Source: JALRAP01 sp046302815 (lineage in GTDB: Bacteria > Bacteroidota > Bacteroidia > AKYH767-A > OLB10). Taken from it: DNA of 34,591 nucleotides. The translations under genes and the position numbers were made by a program. The notes under the pieces are model-generated. The model was not told where the DNA came from, did not search any database, and saw only the letters and a program-made list of their open reading frames with translations. Shown here in pieces: positions 7,946 through 16,018 of the stretch. The number at the start of each line of letters is the position of its first letter. Position 1 is the first letter of the stretch. The stretch is taken from positions 1-34,591 of the forward strand of contig JBKCHO010000035.1 of assembly GCA_046302815.1 (NCBI GenBank). The letters run 5' to 3'.

Positions 7946-10900
7946 ATGACCGAACCCGCCCCTCATACATCCTTATTGATTTACAACTCCTCAGCAGGAT
8001 CTGGAAAGACCTACACCCTGGTCATGGAGTATTTGAAATTGGTTTTACGGAAGCCCTGGCTATTCCGATCGATACTAGCCATTACTTTCACCAACAAGGC
8101 AACAGCCGAAATGAAAGAGCGCATTATTGATGCACTCACAGCTTTAGCGCACCACACTGACCAATCGCTGTTGGAAAGCGTCAAAAAGGAAACAGGCTTG
8201 ACGGATCAAGTAGTTGCCGAAAGAGCCAAGCGGACGCTCGGTATGATTTTGCACGACTACTCCGGATTTTCGGTGAGCACCATCGATAGTTTTTTTGCAA
8301 AGATGGTGAGAGCCATGTCTCGCGAATTGCAACTTACTTTCGGGTATAACCTGGAGTTGGATACCACTTCCGTGATAGATGAGATTTCGAACAGGCTATT
8401 TGACGATATCGCCAGCGACCAGCAGCTGCGAGAGTGGCTCATGGCTTATGTCATGGATAAAATTGAGGCCGACAAGCACTGGAACATCGAACAAGAGGTG
8501 CAAAATATTGCAAAAACACTTTTTACCGAAGAGTTTCGAACGATTTTCCCGGATGGTGACATAAAGCCCTCTCCAACCTTCATTGCATCGCTTCAAGGCA
8601 TCATACAAAGCTTCAGCAGGCAACTCAAAGACATGGCTCGGCAAATTGTTGAGGCAATTGAAAGAGAGGGATTGCTGTTCGACGACTTTTATTACAGCGG
8701 ACAAGGATTCATTACAACCATTTATAAAATAGCAGATAAAGGATATTACCCTAAGTTGGAGTTCGGAGTGCGTTATACGGACCTGATGGTCAATCCTACC
8801 AAATGGGCAAAAAAGAAATCTCCAAATGAAGCTCGTGTGGTGAGTTTGGCTCAATCAACCCTGGCCAATTCGGCCTTGGAGCTGAAAAATTATTACGATG
8901 AAAATTTCATCAGGTTTATGTCGGCCTCCTCCGTAATGGAGTTCGCCTACATGTCAGGCATCATTGGTGTGCTCGACGATAAACTGAGAGGATTTCGAGA
9001 AGATGAAAACATGGTTATGCTCAGCGACCACAATCTGATGCTGCGGAAGTCCATGGAACATAACGATACTGAATTCATATACGAAAAGACGGGTAATCGC
9101 TACACCCACTTCATGCTGGATGAATTCCAGGACACCTCAGGCTTTCAATGGAACAACCTGTTCCCGCTGGTACATAATGCTGTTGCGCAAGGACAATACA
9201 CATTGATCGTAGGTGATCCAAAACAATCCATTTATCGATGGAGAGGAAGCAACATGGAATTGTTGCGCACGAATGTGTTGAAGGATTTATCGGCCTTCAG
9301 CCAAGTAACAAAAACCCAAACCCTTTCCACCAACTACCGAAGCCTCAGGCGAATCATCGATTTCAATAACAGGTTTTTTGTTTTGGCTCCCGGAGAATTT
9401 TTTCCTGCCGGATCACAACCGACGAACGGCCATCCTTACGAGAACCCATCGGATGTAGAGCAAGGGTTCCACCATGGAGCCGATGGTGAGGGATTTATTC
9501 GATTCCGTTTCTTCGACTCCACTTCATCGGAAGAAAATGAAACGGAAGATGAAAGCGAAGAAGGCAACGAGCAAGAAGGAGACTCCAGTTGGTTGGATAA
9601 AGCCGACGAGGAAACTTTGAAGACTATCCGAAATTTGATTGAAAAAGGCTTCAATCACCGCGACATCGCCATCCTCGTAAGAAACAACAACCATGCACAG
9701 CGCATCGCCGGATACCTGATTGCAAATGGCATCATACGCATCACCTCACCCGAATCGATGCAGCTCAATCGTTCGGAACGCGTGCTGCTGATAATAAATC
9801 TTTTCCGTTTGCTGGTAAAACCAGACGACATGATTGCCTTGGCACAAGTGCTGATGAACAATCCCTTCTCGGGAGAGGAAGAATCTATCCAGGATCGAAT
9901 CGGCAACCGAAAAACCAGAAACTTGTCGAAGCTACCAAAGGCTTTTGTTGAGAGCATGACCATGTTGAAAAGATTGCCACTCTACGAGGCTTTTGAGCGT
10001 ATAGCTGTGATGTTCCGAATTACAGAAAGACCAGATGCCTATTTGCAGAGGTTTGCCGATGTGATTTTGGAATTCTCCTCGAAGCAACCGGTTGGCATTG
10101 CCGATTTCCTGGATTGGTGGGAAGACAATCAAGATCGAGAATCCTGCTCCGTAATCACTCCTTCGGGAATGGATTCCATTCGTATCATGACCATTCATAA
10201 ATCCAAGGGACTTCAGTTTCCTGTTGTCATAATGCCGTATGTGAGTTGGAAAGCGGAATCCGACCAAAAGAGCAGCATTTGGGTTCATTCGGAAGAGGAA
10301 CCGTTCGACAGCAAACCTGCACACATCGTGAAAGTCAAAAAAAGCCTTAAGCAGACTTACTTCGAATCCGATTATGACAGGGAAATCATGATGAGTCGGC
10401 TCGACAACATGAATTTGCTTTATGTGGCGTTCACAAGAGCCGAGGAGCAGCTCCATGTATTCAGCAAAAACTTCAAATCAAACAAAGAACAAGACCAAAA
10501 GAAGTGGTCGCCCGAAGCCTCAAAGCTAATTTTCAAAATTCTTCGGAGAAATAAAGAATGGTCCGATAATCTAGATCATCACAGGGCGCTTTCAGAGCAG
10601 AATGGCATAGACGATGGTTGGACGATGGAATGGGGTGTGATGACAGGACCTATCAAAAGACAAAAATCACCTGGCGCATCGCCAGAGCCATTACAACATT
10701 GGATCAGCGAACCATGGCAAGACAGGATTCGGATGCTCATCAACAAAGATCGAATCTCCTCCACCGATAAAGTCAAACCCGACCCTACCTACGGCATCCT
10801 TTTCCACACCCTGGCTTCGGTTGCCGATGGAAGTATTAGTGCCGACACACTCGTTAACAGCTATTGCCAATCTAATACCGTAGATGATGTGCATAAAGTC

Positions 10901-11206
10901 CGATTGGTAAAAGACCTCCAACTTTTTTTGGATACGGCAAGGCAAAACGGATGGTTTGACCCTGCAGCTGAAACTTGGAACGAACAAGAACTTTTGTTGG
11001 CAGACGGCAAAGTATTGCGTCCCGATAGGCTGATACTGAAAGGCAATAAGGCTGTGGTGGTTGATTACAAAACTGGAGATGAGGATCCGTCACATGCGAA
11101 GCAGGTAACATCCTACGGTGATGTTCTGAAGGAAATGGGTTATACGGAAACGGAGCTATTCCTATTCTATCCCGCGCTCGAAAAAACGGTTTCGATTTCG
11201 AATTAA
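7946..11206 (+). CDS. AddA/RecB-like UvrD-family helicase-nuclease
   Basis: 1086-residue superfamily 1 helicase with a C-terminal nuclease. Motif I is SAGSGKT (16-22) and motif Ia is ITFTNKATAEM. Motif II is DEFQDT (392-397) and motif III is VGDPKQSIYRWRG (422-434). Motif V lies around IMTIHKSKGLQFPVV and motif VI around LYVAFTRAEEQL. The C-terminus carries a RecB-type PD-(D/E)XK nuclease core with D1027 (RPDRLIL), D1040 and K1042 (VVDYKTG). Such proteins resect double-strand breaks for RecA recombination, usually with an AddB partner. No addB lies next to it here. A low-complexity acidic stretch (about 530-550, Glu/Asp/Ser rich) sits inside domain 1B/2A. It is preceded by a terminator, so it probably has its own promoter. 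Confidence 0.92.
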   Translation: MTEPAPHTSLLIYNSSAGSGKTYTLVMEYLKLVLRKPWLFRSILAITFTNKATAEMKERIIDALTALAHHTDQSLLESVKKETGLTDQVVAERAKRTLGMILHDYSGFSVSTIDSFFAKMVRAMSRELQLTFGYNLELDTTSVIDEISNRLFDDIASDQQLREWLMAYVMDKIEADKHWNIEQEVQNIAKTLFTEEFRTIFPDGDIKPSPTFIASLQGIIQSFSRQLKDMARQIVEAIEREGLLFDDFYYSGQGFITTIYKIADKGYYPKLEFGVRYTDLMVNPTKWAKKKSPNEARVVSLAQSTLANSALELKNYYDENFIRFMSASSVMEFAYMSGIIGVLDDKLRGFREDENMVMLSDHNLMLRKSMEHNDTEFIYEKTGNRYTHFMLDEFQDTSGFQWNNLFPLVHNAVAQGQYTLIVGDPKQSIYRWRGSNMELLRTNVLKDLSAFSQVTKTQTLSTNYRSLRRIIDFNNRFFVLAPGEFFPAGSQPTNGHPYENPSDVEQGFHHGADGEGFIRFRFFDSTSSEENETEDESEEGNEQEGDSSWLDKADEETLKTIRNLIEKGFNHRDIAILVRNNNHAQRIAGYLIANGIIRITSPESMQLNRSERVLLIINLFRLLVKPDDMIALAQVLMNNPFSGEEESIQDRIGNRKTRNLSKLPKAFVESMTMLKRLPLYEAFERIAVMFRITERPDAYLQRFADVILEFSSKQPVGIADFLDWWEDNQDRESCSVITPSGMDSIRIMTIHKSKGLQFPVVIMPYVSWKAESDQKSSIWVHSEEEPFDSKPAHIVKVKKSLKQTYFESDYDREIMMSRLDNMNLLYVAFTRAEEQLHVFSKNFKSNKEQDQKKWSPEASKLIFKILRRNKEWSDNLDHHRALSEQNGIDDGWTMEWGVMTGPIKRQKSPGASPEPLQHWISEPWQDRIRMLINKDRISSTDKVKPDPTYGILFHTLASVADGSISADTLVNSYCQSNTVDDVHKVRLVKDLQLFLDTARQNGWFDPAAETWNEQELLLADGKVLRPDRLILKGNKAVVVDYKTGDEDPSHAKQVTSYGDVLKEMGYTETELFLFYPALEKTVSISN

Positions 11207-11589
11207 GCGCTGAGGCGCTTGGTTCGTTTATCCTTGCGAGGCTTTGTTAAGGCTGATTTGATTCTTCGCATGGGATTATCGGAAATCATACAGGTGATGG
11301 TTACATTCCCATACATGTCTGATGAACGAACAAATGTAAAATCGCATCGACTTTTGTAAGCACCACATTCAAAAGCGATTTTCGGAAAAAATAAGGGAGC
11401 ACCTGTATTGACAGGAGAATTCAAATAGTTGATCACCTTCACTAGGTAAGGCTTCAATCGTTCGTAATCGTCTAACGGAATCTGTTGCACATCAAACAAG
11501 GAATTGCAGCTACCGGTTATCCGCGCCAAAGCATCAAATGTGATTACTTGACTTTTATGTTTGTCGTTATCGGATTTCACTAAATACAT
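11203..11589 (-). CDS. Hypothetical protein (128 aa), possible degenerate PAS fold
   Basis: Unrecognised. It is convergent with the helicase gene, and the 3' ends overlap by 4 bases. It has no signal peptide or membrane segment. The central part (ITFDALARITGSCNSLF, later CDFTFVRSSDMYGNVTI) has the rhythm of a PAS domain with its final strands, but the similarity is weak and by eye only. The C-terminus is very basic (RRIKSALTKPRKDKRTK). It shares a 133-bp divergent intergenic region with the pruA gene. The frame covers nearly the whole gap between two genes on the other strand, which supports it being real, but a chance open frame cannot be excluded. Confidence 0.55.
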   Translation of the reverse strand: MYLVKSDNDKHKSQVITFDALARITGSCNSLFDVQQIPLDDYERLKPYLVKVINYLNSPVNTGAPLFFPKIAFECGAYKSRCDFTFVRSSDMYGNVTITCMISDNPMRRIKSALTKPRKDKRTKRLSA

Positions 11590-11615
11590 TTAATCCACAA
11601 TAGGTGTTAGGTCAT

Positions 11616-11640
11616 ATTTGAACGGCGAAAATTTTCAAAT
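11616..11640. repeat. Inverted repeat in divergent intergenic region
   Basis: ATTTGAA (11616-11622) and TTCAAAT (11634-11640) are perfect arms around an 11-base centre. The palindrome GAAAATTTTC (11627-11636) overlaps the right arm. It lies between the divergent 128-aa gene and the dehydrogenase gene, so it may be an operator or a hairpin in a leader. Confidence 0.3.
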
Positions 11641-11669
11641 GGTTTCATTTATAGTCAATTATCCACAAA

Positions 11670-11703
11670 TTTGATTCCCATAGGTCAATAATTGATACCT
11701 TTG
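11670..11703 (+). promoter_or_regulatory. Bacteroidota-type promoter for the P5C dehydrogenase gene
   Basis: TTTG (11670-11673) at the -33 position, a 22-base spacer, and TACCTTTG (11696-11703) match the Bacteroidota housekeeping consensus TTG-N17..23-TAnnTTTG. Transcription would begin about 7 bases later, leaving a short leader before the ATG at 11723. Confidence 0.6.
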
Positions 11704-11722
11704 TAACTCTAAAAACCATCCG

Positions 11723-13348
11723 ATGTCAAACGCCAACTATATTGTTCCTCAAGCAGTTAACGAAACTGTATTGAACTATGCACCAGGATCTCCCGAAAGG
11801 GCCACTCTCCAAAAAGCCTTGGCAGAAGCCAGAGCTAAAGTGAAGGATGTGCCCATGTATATAAATGGCGAGGAAGTACGAACAGGTAAGACCAAGAAGA
11901 TGTCGCCTCCACACGACCATGCCCATCTGCTAGGTCACTACCACGAGGGCGATGCATCGCATGTTCGTATGGCCATTGACGCTGCATTGCAAGCCAAAGA
12001 GCAATGGGCCAACCTCGATTGGGAGCACCGTGCATCTATTTTCCTGAAAGCCGCTGAATTGTTGGCTGGCCCTTACCGGGCGGTTATTAATGCGGCCACC
12101 ATGTTAGCTCAATCGAAGAACGCCTACCAGGCGGAGATTGATGCCGCATGTGAGATGATAGACTTCCTTCGTTTCAATGCACAGTACATGCAGGAAATTT
12201 ACCGCCAACAACCCATCTCGTCAAAAGGAGTTTGGAATCGCGTAGAGCAGCGCCCGTTGGAGGGATTCGTATTTGCTCTGACTCCATTTAACTTCACAGC
12301 TATCTCAGGCAACCTTCCCACCTCCGCTGCCATGATGGGCAACACCGTTGTGTGGAAACCCGCCAATTCGCAAATATATTCGGCAAGTGTTTTGATGGAA
12401 GTGTTTATGAAGGCAGGTCTGCCCAAGGGCGTTATCAACCTCGTCTATGTTTCGGGGCCCGTTGCCGGGGATGTCATTTTCAAGCATCCCGATTTCGCCG
12501 GCATCCACTTTACTGGATCCACTGAAGTTTTCCGTAATGTTTGGAAGGAGATTGGAAACAACATAGCTACATACAAATCATACCCTCGCATCGTTGGCGA
12601 AACCGGTGGAAAAGATTTCATTGTAGCACACCCCACTGCCGACGAAGATGTTTTGGTAGCCGCACTGAGTCGAGGTGCATTCGAATTCCAAGGACAGAAG
12701 TGCAGCGCCGCTTCTAGAGCATACATTCCGCAAAGCATGTGGCCAACAGTTAAAGAGAAACTACTTCGCGATTTGAAATCGATGAAGATGGGACCAACAG
12801 AAGACTTCGGAAACTTCATCAATGCGGTGATTGATGAGAAAGCCTTTGATAAAATCACTTCCTATATCACCAGTGCATCGCAAAACCCGGATGTGGAAAT
12901 CATAGCAGGTGGAAAGTTTGATAAGAGCAAAGGATACTTTATTGAGCCAACCGTTATTCTGTCCAAACGACCAGATTTCATCACCATGTGTGAGGAGATT
13001 TTCGGACCGGTATTGACCATCTATGTTTACGATGATGCAAAATACGATGAGACTTTGGAGTTGGTTGATAAGACTGGCATCTATGCTCTGACAGGAGCCA
13101 TCATTTGTCAAGACCGCTACGCCATTGACCATACCATGAAAAAACTGGTGAATGCTGCAGGCAACTTCTACATAAATGACAAATGTACGGGCGCCGTTGT
13201 TGGCCAACAGCCTTTCGGCGGAGCCAGAGGCTCTGGAACCAATGACAAGGCTGGCGCCATGATCAACCTTCTGCGCTGGGTATCTCCTCGAACCATCAAG
13301 GAGACCTTCGTGCCCCCTGTGGATTATAAATATCCGTTTTTAGATTGA
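11723..13348 (+). CDS. pruA: L-glutamate gamma-semialdehyde (delta-1-pyrroline-5-carboxylate) dehydrogenase
   Basis: 541-residue aldehyde dehydrogenase of the P5C dehydrogenase subfamily. It oxidises glutamate-5-semialdehyde to glutamate with NAD+, the second step of proline catabolism, in the cytoplasm. Visible signatures are the cofactor region LTPFNFTAISGNLP, general base E293 in GETGGKDF, catalytic C327 in GQKCSAASR, and EEIFGPVLTIYVY and FGGARGSGTNDKAG near the C-terminus. The last two are characteristic of this subfamily. The length is typical for monofunctional forms. A promoter lies just upstream. No proline dehydrogenase (putA/PRODH) is adjacent. The gene stands alone, followed by a 122-bp gap. 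Confidence 0.95.
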   Translation: MSNANYIVPQAVNETVLNYAPGSPERATLQKALAEARAKVKDVPMYINGEEVRTGKTKKMSPPHDHAHLLGHYHEGDASHVRMAIDAALQAKEQWANLDWEHRASIFLKAAELLAGPYRAVINAATMLAQSKNAYQAEIDAACEMIDFLRFNAQYMQEIYRQQPISSKGVWNRVEQRPLEGFVFALTPFNFTAISGNLPTSAAMMGNTVVWKPANSQIYSASVLMEVFMKAGLPKGVINLVYVSGPVAGDVIFKHPDFAGIHFTGSTEVFRNVWKEIGNNIATYKSYPRIVGETGGKDFIVAHPTADEDVLVAALSRGAFEFQGQKCSAASRAYIPQSMWPTVKEKLLRDLKSMKMGPTEDFGNFINAVIDEKAFDKITSYITSASQNPDVEIIAGGKFDKSKGYFIEPTVILSKRPDFITMCEEIFGPVLTIYVYDDAKYDETLELVDKTGIYALTGAIICQDRYAIDHTMKKLVNAAGNFYINDKCTGAVVGQQPFGGARGSGTNDKAGAMINLLRWVSPRTIKETFVPPVDYKYPFLD

Positions 13349-13470
13349 TGAACGATGGTGAGAGGTGGGCCATATCAATAACTACCACCTTTCGCTTATC
13401 AACAGCCGCCATGTTATAAATCAAGACAAGAATGCGGATTAAGCAGCGTTAATTCCATTACTTTGGTGTC
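13349..13470. promoter_or_regulatory. Intergenic region between pruA and ftsB-like gene
   Basis: It holds a modest hairpin, AGGTGG paired with CCACCT across a 16-base loop, shortly after the pruA stop; there is no U-run, so it is a weak terminator candidate. TACTTTGG, close to a Bacteroidota -7 box, ends about 6 bases before the ATG at 13471, with no clear TTG at the usual upstream distance. No other signal was seen. Confidence 0.25.
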
Positions 13471-13770
13471 ATGAAGAAGCTCCTGGAAAAAATCCCCCGT
13501 TGGATGCGCAACCGTTTCGTGATTGTGTTTGCCGTTTTTGTCGTGTGGATGACTTTCTTTGACCGCAATAATCTCGTGTCGCAATGGAGTTACAGACAAG
13601 AGCTGAAAAAACTCGAACAGGACAAAGCCTATTACAAGGAAATGATCGAGGAAAATGCGATGCAAACGGTGCAATTGAAAAGCGACCCAAAGAAACTCGA
13701 GAAGTTTGCCCGTGAGAAGTATCTCATGAAAAAAGACAATGAAGACATCTTCCTGATTGTGGAAGAGTAA
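13471..13770 (+). CDS. FtsB/DivIC-type septum formation initiator
   Basis: 99-residue bitopic division protein. A short basic cytoplasmic N-terminus is followed by one membrane segment (about 15-30), a periplasmic coiled coil (about 40-68, RQELKKLEQDKAYYKEMIEE) and the family's conserved end (about 78-96, EKFAREKYLMKKDNEDIFLI). FtsB/DivIC proteins form a complex with FtsL and FtsQ that activates septal peptidoglycan synthesis. The length and domain order are typical. It ends 5 bases from the convergent mutase gene. In other Bacteroidota this gene often sits near eno or other housekeeping genes; none is adjacent here. Confidence 0.9.
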   Translation: MKKLLEKIPRWMRNRFVIVFAVFVVWMTFFDRNNLVSQWSYRQELKKLEQDKAYYKEMIEENAMQTVQLKSDPKKLEKFAREKYLMKKDNEDIFLIVEE

Positions 13771-13774
13771 ATTC

Positions 13775-15340
13775 TCAACTTCCCTGATACTCCCCAAAAA
13801 CCGATCTGAAAGAATCGGCTACTTCGCCTAAAGTTGCGTATTGCTCCACTGCGTGTAGGATGTGAGGCATCAGATTTTCTCCACTGCGTGAAACTTCCAC
13901 CAACTTATTCAATGCAGAACTTACCGCGGCTTGATCTCGATTGCTTTTCAGTGAGCGAAGCTTCTCTACTTGTACGGCTCGAATGGAATCATCCACAGAG
14001 AAAATTTTATCAAACGGAGGCTCTTCGCGAGTGAATTTATTGACGCCAACGATCACCTTCTCCCCTTTTTCAATAGCCAACTGGTATTTGTAAGCCGAAT
14101 CGGCGATCTCTCGTTGGATGAAGCCGGCTTCAATGGCTTTGACAGCACCGCCCATGGCATCAATTTTATGGATGTAATCCCAAGCCAATCGTTCCACTTC
14201 GTCAGTGAGCGATTCAACAAAATGTGAACCGCCAAGCGGATCAACCGTCATGGCTACTCCGCTCTCATGAGCCACAATCTGCTGCGTTCGCAGGGCGATG
14301 GTGGCGGCTTCTTCGGTAGGCAGCGAGAGTGCCTCATCGAAGCCATTGGTGTGAAGCGATTGCGTTCCACCCAGTACCGCAGCAAGAGCCTGTATGGTAA
14401 CCCGAGAGATATTGTTCATGGGTTGTTGCGCCGTAAGTGTGCTGCCACCCGTTTGCGTATGAAAACGAAGCATCATGGCACGCGGATCGGTGGCACCCAA
14501 CTCCTTGGTGATTTGAGCCCACATTCTTCTTGCAGCTCTGAACTTGGCTACCTCCTCGAAAAGGTTATTGTGTGCATTGAAGAAAAACGAAATGCGCCTG
14601 GCAAAAACATTGATGTCAAGCTTTTTTGCGATGGCCGCTTGCAGATAAGCTTTGCCGTCGGCAAGAGTGAATGCAAGCTCCTGAACGGCGGTAGCACCCG
14701 CTTCACGGATGTGATAGCCGGAAACGGAAATCGTGTTCCATTTGGGAACCTCCTTCGAACAATACTCGAAGATGTCGGTAATGATGCGCATTGAGGGCGT
14801 AGGCGGATAAATATATGTGCCCCTGGCTGCGTACTCCTTGAGTATATCATTTTGGATGGTACCGGATATCTGGCTCAATGCAGCGCCTTGTTTCTTCGCC
14901 AAAGCGATGTACATGCATAAAAGTGTAGATGCTGTAGCATTGATGGTCATGGAGGTGGTAATCTTGTCGAGGGCAATACCATCGAACAACACCTCCATGT
15001 CGTGTAGAGAGTCAATAGCCACACCGGCCTTTCCGACTTCACCTTCAGCCAAGGCATGATCGGAGTCGTAGCCAATTTGCGTGGGCAAATCAAATGCAAC
15101 GCTGAGTCCAGTGGTTCCTTGCGATAAAAGGTATCTGTATCGACGATTTGACTCCTCGGCCGTGCTGAAGCCCGCGTATTGGCGCATCGTCCATAGCTTG
15201 GAACGATACATATCGTTTTGTACTCCACGGGTGAAAGGGAATTCGCCGGAGTCGGCGCTATCGCCACCCTTGTAAATACGGTCGATGGGTATTCCGGAAT
15301 CGGTCTGTAACCGTGGATCCTTGCTGTTATCGTTGCTCAT
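13775..15340 (-). CDS. Methylmalonyl-CoA mutase catalytic (large) subunit, B12 domain absent
   Basis: 521-residue TIM-barrel subunit of an adenosylcobalamin-dependent acyl-CoA mutase. Residues equivalent to the known active site are present: Y55 in TMRQYAG, Q163 and R173 in TIQNDILKEYAARGTY, and H210 in SGYHIREAGAT. The Tyr/Arg pair predicts methylmalonyl-CoA rather than isobutyryl-CoA, which uses Phe/Gln. The protein ends after the substrate-binding barrel, with no cobalamin-binding DxHxxG domain, so a separate small subunit must be encoded outside the window. It interconverts (R)-methylmalonyl-CoA and succinyl-CoA. It starts 13 bases downstream of the 15354-15926 gene on the same strand, so the two are probably co-transcribed. 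Confidence 0.92.
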   Translation of the reverse strand: MSNDNSKDPRLQTDSGIPIDRIYKGGDSADSGEFPFTRGVQNDMYRSKLWTMRQYAGFSTAEESNRRYRYLLSQGTTGLSVAFDLPTQIGYDSDHALAEGEVGKAGVAIDSLHDMEVLFDGIALDKITTSMTINATASTLLCMYIALAKKQGAALSQISGTIQNDILKEYAARGTYIYPPTPSMRIITDIFEYCSKEVPKWNTISVSGYHIREAGATAVQELAFTLADGKAYLQAAIAKKLDINVFARRISFFFNAHNNLFEEVAKFRAARRMWAQITKELGATDPRAMMLRFHTQTGGSTLTAQQPMNNISRVTIQALAAVLGGTQSLHTNGFDEALSLPTEEAATIALRTQQIVAHESGVAMTVDPLGGSHFVESLTDEVERLAWDYIHKIDAMGGAVKAIEAGFIQREIADSAYKYQLAIEKGEKVIVGVNKFTREEPPFDKIFSVDDSIRAVQVEKLRSLKSNRDQAAVSSALNKLVEVSRSGENLMPHILHAVEQYATLGEVADSFRSVFGEYQGS

Positions 15341-15353
15341 CTTGGTTCTTTTT

Positions 15354-15926
15354 TCAGAAAAGCTGATGAGCTTCGGTCTTGAGCTTGTCGATCACTTTCT
15401 GTATTGGAAAATCATTTTGCCGAACCATCACCTCGAAGATCTTCTTAGTCAATTCAACACCTGGTCCGTCGGCATTGCATTCGCCATAAGCGAGATTGAT
15501 GGTTTTCACCAATTCATCACGACCATTTTTCACCTCGATCCAAATCGAGTTGGTCATGTACAACTGCTGCGTCACATTGTGCTCGTATTCGGTGCGGATA
15601 GTGAGCAGCAAAGCACGATGCAAATCTGAAACAGTCATGCCGGTTTCATATACGCGGCTGAGCATATTATTCGGAGAGATACGCTCCAAAAAAAGGATTA
15701 TGCGCTCGTATGCCTGAAAACGCAGTGGAAGCACATCCTTCTTCATTGCCGCACGCATTTCAGCGAATTTCAACCGTTGCTCGTTATCGAGAAACCGTTT
15801 GATCATGAAATAGGCAGTGAAAAAAACCAACAGTCCGGGTACGACTGCAAACAACAAATTCGTTACATCATTCGAAATGTCCATATTGGCAATTGCTTTG
15901 ATGCAAATATCGGAAATGACAGCCAA
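15354..15926 (-). CDS. Conserved membrane protein with cytoplasmic helical domain, unknown function
   Basis: Up to 190 residues. One hydrophobic segment (about 23-43, LLFAVVPGLLVFFTAYFMI) is followed by a long charged helical region and a soluble C-terminus containing VLPLRFQAYERIILFLERISPNN. I recall this as a signature of an unnamed family restricted to Bacteroidota, but I cannot name it. The ATG at 15884 (MDISNDVTN), just before the membrane segment, is a likelier start than the one at 15926, since the first 14 residues add nothing recognisable. It is the first gene of a two-gene unit with the mutase subunit (13-base gap). A functional link to the mutase is not established. Confidence 0.8.
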   Translation of the reverse strand: MAVISDICIKAIANMDISNDVTNLLFAVVPGLLVFFTAYFMIKRFLDNEQRLKFAEMRAAMKKDVLPLRFQAYERIILFLERISPNNMLSRVYETGMTVSDLHRALLLTIRTEYEHNVTQQLYMTNSIWIEVKNGRDELVKTINLAYGECNADGPGVELTKKIFEVMVRQNDFPIQKVIDKLKTEAHQLF

Positions 15927-15967
15927 TTGGCTAAAAGCTGAATATCAAATATTTATCACACAAAAAG

Positions 15968-15997
15968 TGGCTCGTATTTCATATTCCATTAGTTTTG
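15968..15997 (+). promoter_or_regulatory. Candidate promoter for aspartate aminotransferase gene
   Basis: TAGTTTTG (15990-15997) matches the TAnnTTTG -7 consensus exactly. A weak TGG lies 19 bases upstream (15968-15970) in place of TTG. It sits in the 92-bp region between divergent genes, 21 bases before the ATG at 16019. Its position argues that a TTG at 15995, which is inside the -7 box, is not the start codon. Confidence 0.5.
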
Positions 15998-16018
15998 TGC
16001 CTTACTTTAGAAGAACGC

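Noticed and set aside
11591..11667. DnaA-box-like sequences (TAATCCACA at 11591 and a perfect TTATCCACA at 11659), considered as part of a replication origin
   Set aside because: Only one perfect box and one near match, no dnaA, dnaN or cluster of further boxes nearby. A single perfect 9-mer in 35 kb is not surprising.
15995..16018. Upstream TTG start adding 8 residues to aspartate aminotransferase
   Set aside because: It lies within the likely -7 promoter box; the ATG at 16019 gives the normal family N-terminus.
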